Shown piece by piece: positions 63,686 through 64,000 of a stretch of 64,000 nt of DNA. This stretch comes from Onchocerca volvulus (Eukaryota > Nematoda > Chromadorea > Rhabditida > Onchocercidae). The notes below the pieces were generated by a model. It made no database searches. It saw only the letters and a list, made by a program, of their open reading frames with translations, and was not told the DNA's origin. The stretch lies in NCBI GenBank assembly GCA_000499405.2, contig HG738139.1, forward strand, positions 6,472,616-6,536,615, given 5' to 3'. Position numbers and translations under genes: made by a program. Every line of letters starts with the position of its first letter. Position 1 is the stretch's first letter.

Positions 63686-64000
63686 GTAAAGAAGATGTTT
63701 TTTCTCAGAAATTTTATCAATTAAAAACTTCCAAGTGTTGTTGAACATATAAACAAATAAATAAAATGAATTAAACGTACGACGAATATTTTTGCATGTG
63801 ATTATATTTAATTTTTTAATGAAAAGCAAATGATTTAATTTACATACTAAACTTTTTGTATATACATCAGTAGCGTATCATACTAAAATATAATTTGTAC
63901 CAGAGATCTACCTGGTTAAATTTTTTAATGAGTCAGAAAAGTCTTGCAAAAAAGCCTTCTTTGAAAAAGTGAAATCTATTCAATCTATATTCTATATAAA
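63686..64000 (+). other. PTR intron running to the window edge
   Basis: Follows the donor AAA|GTAAAG at 63686. If read through, the frame stops at 63724, so this is most likely intron. Confidence 0.5.

Noticed and set aside
1..64000. CRISPR arrays, bacterial or organellar insertions, tRNA and spliced-leader RNA genes
   Set aside because: I looked for repeat-spacer patterns, bacterial-style gene runs, tRNA-like cloverleaf blocks and the nematode SL1 exon sequence and saw none; a tRNAscan and BLAST run would be more sensitive.

Overview
This window is nuclear DNA of a nematode, most likely a filarial one. It is strongly AT-rich. Genes are split into short exons with compact introns. Several start codons lie only 7 to about 35 nt downstream of a splice acceptor that has no visible upstream exon, which is what spliced-leader trans-splicing looks like. 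No bacterial-style operons, tRNAs or C. elegans-like GC content were seen. The species call rests on composition and gene style only.

Layout. 1-641: 3' end of a plus-strand gene. 1.36-2.79 kb (minus): TXNDC9, a phosducin-like thioredoxin-fold co-chaperone. 5.87-9.15 kb (plus): a four-exon gene I do not recognise. 12.24-12.66 kb (minus): a single-exon arginine/serine-repeat ORF in a local GC island. 14.56-17.23 kb (plus): a class I phosphatidylinositol transfer protein with exactly the mammalian length. 19.50-21.01 kb (plus): a diverged XLF/NHEJ1 end-joining factor. 21.75-24.20 kb (minus): proteasome lid subunit Rpn12 with two similar N-terminal exons. 27.88-33.06 kb (plus): a CCDC92-like coiled-coil protein. 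34.20-34.62 kb: a decayed 18S rRNA fragment. 35.97-42.22 kb (minus): a PH-PH-RhoGAP-RA-PH protein that resembles ARAP but has no ArfGAP. 43.98-50.73 kb (minus): the TFIIH helicase XPD in 18 exons, with a mariner transposase relic in one intron. 51.50-53.58 kb (minus): WIP/verprolin. 54.68-56.03 kb (minus): mitochondrial ribosomal protein mS26. 57.15-58.19 kb (plus): Mediator subunit MED11. 58.59-60.92 kb: an inverted pair of repeats of about 300 bp. 60.24-61.34 kb (minus): 3' part of a single-pass membrane protein gene. 62.24-64.00 kb (plus): 5' part of a patched-related (PTR) gene running off the window.

The genes are mostly unrelated housekeeping functions: DNA repair (XLF, XPD), transcription (XPD, MED11), proteostasis (TXNDC9, Rpn12), lipid transfer (PITP) and actin/Rho signalling (WIP, ARAP-like). 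mS26, WIP, XPD and the ARAP-like gene lie head to tail on the minus strand with gaps of 0.8-1.8 kb, so co-transcription is possible but not shown. XLF and Rpn12 converge tail to tail; mS26 and MED11 diverge.

Exon coordinates were derived by hand from splice signals, reading-frame phase and remembered family alignments. Internal exons whose phases all agree (TXNDC9, PITP, Rpn12, ARAP-like, XPD, WIP, mS26) are the most reliable. First exons and start codons are less so.
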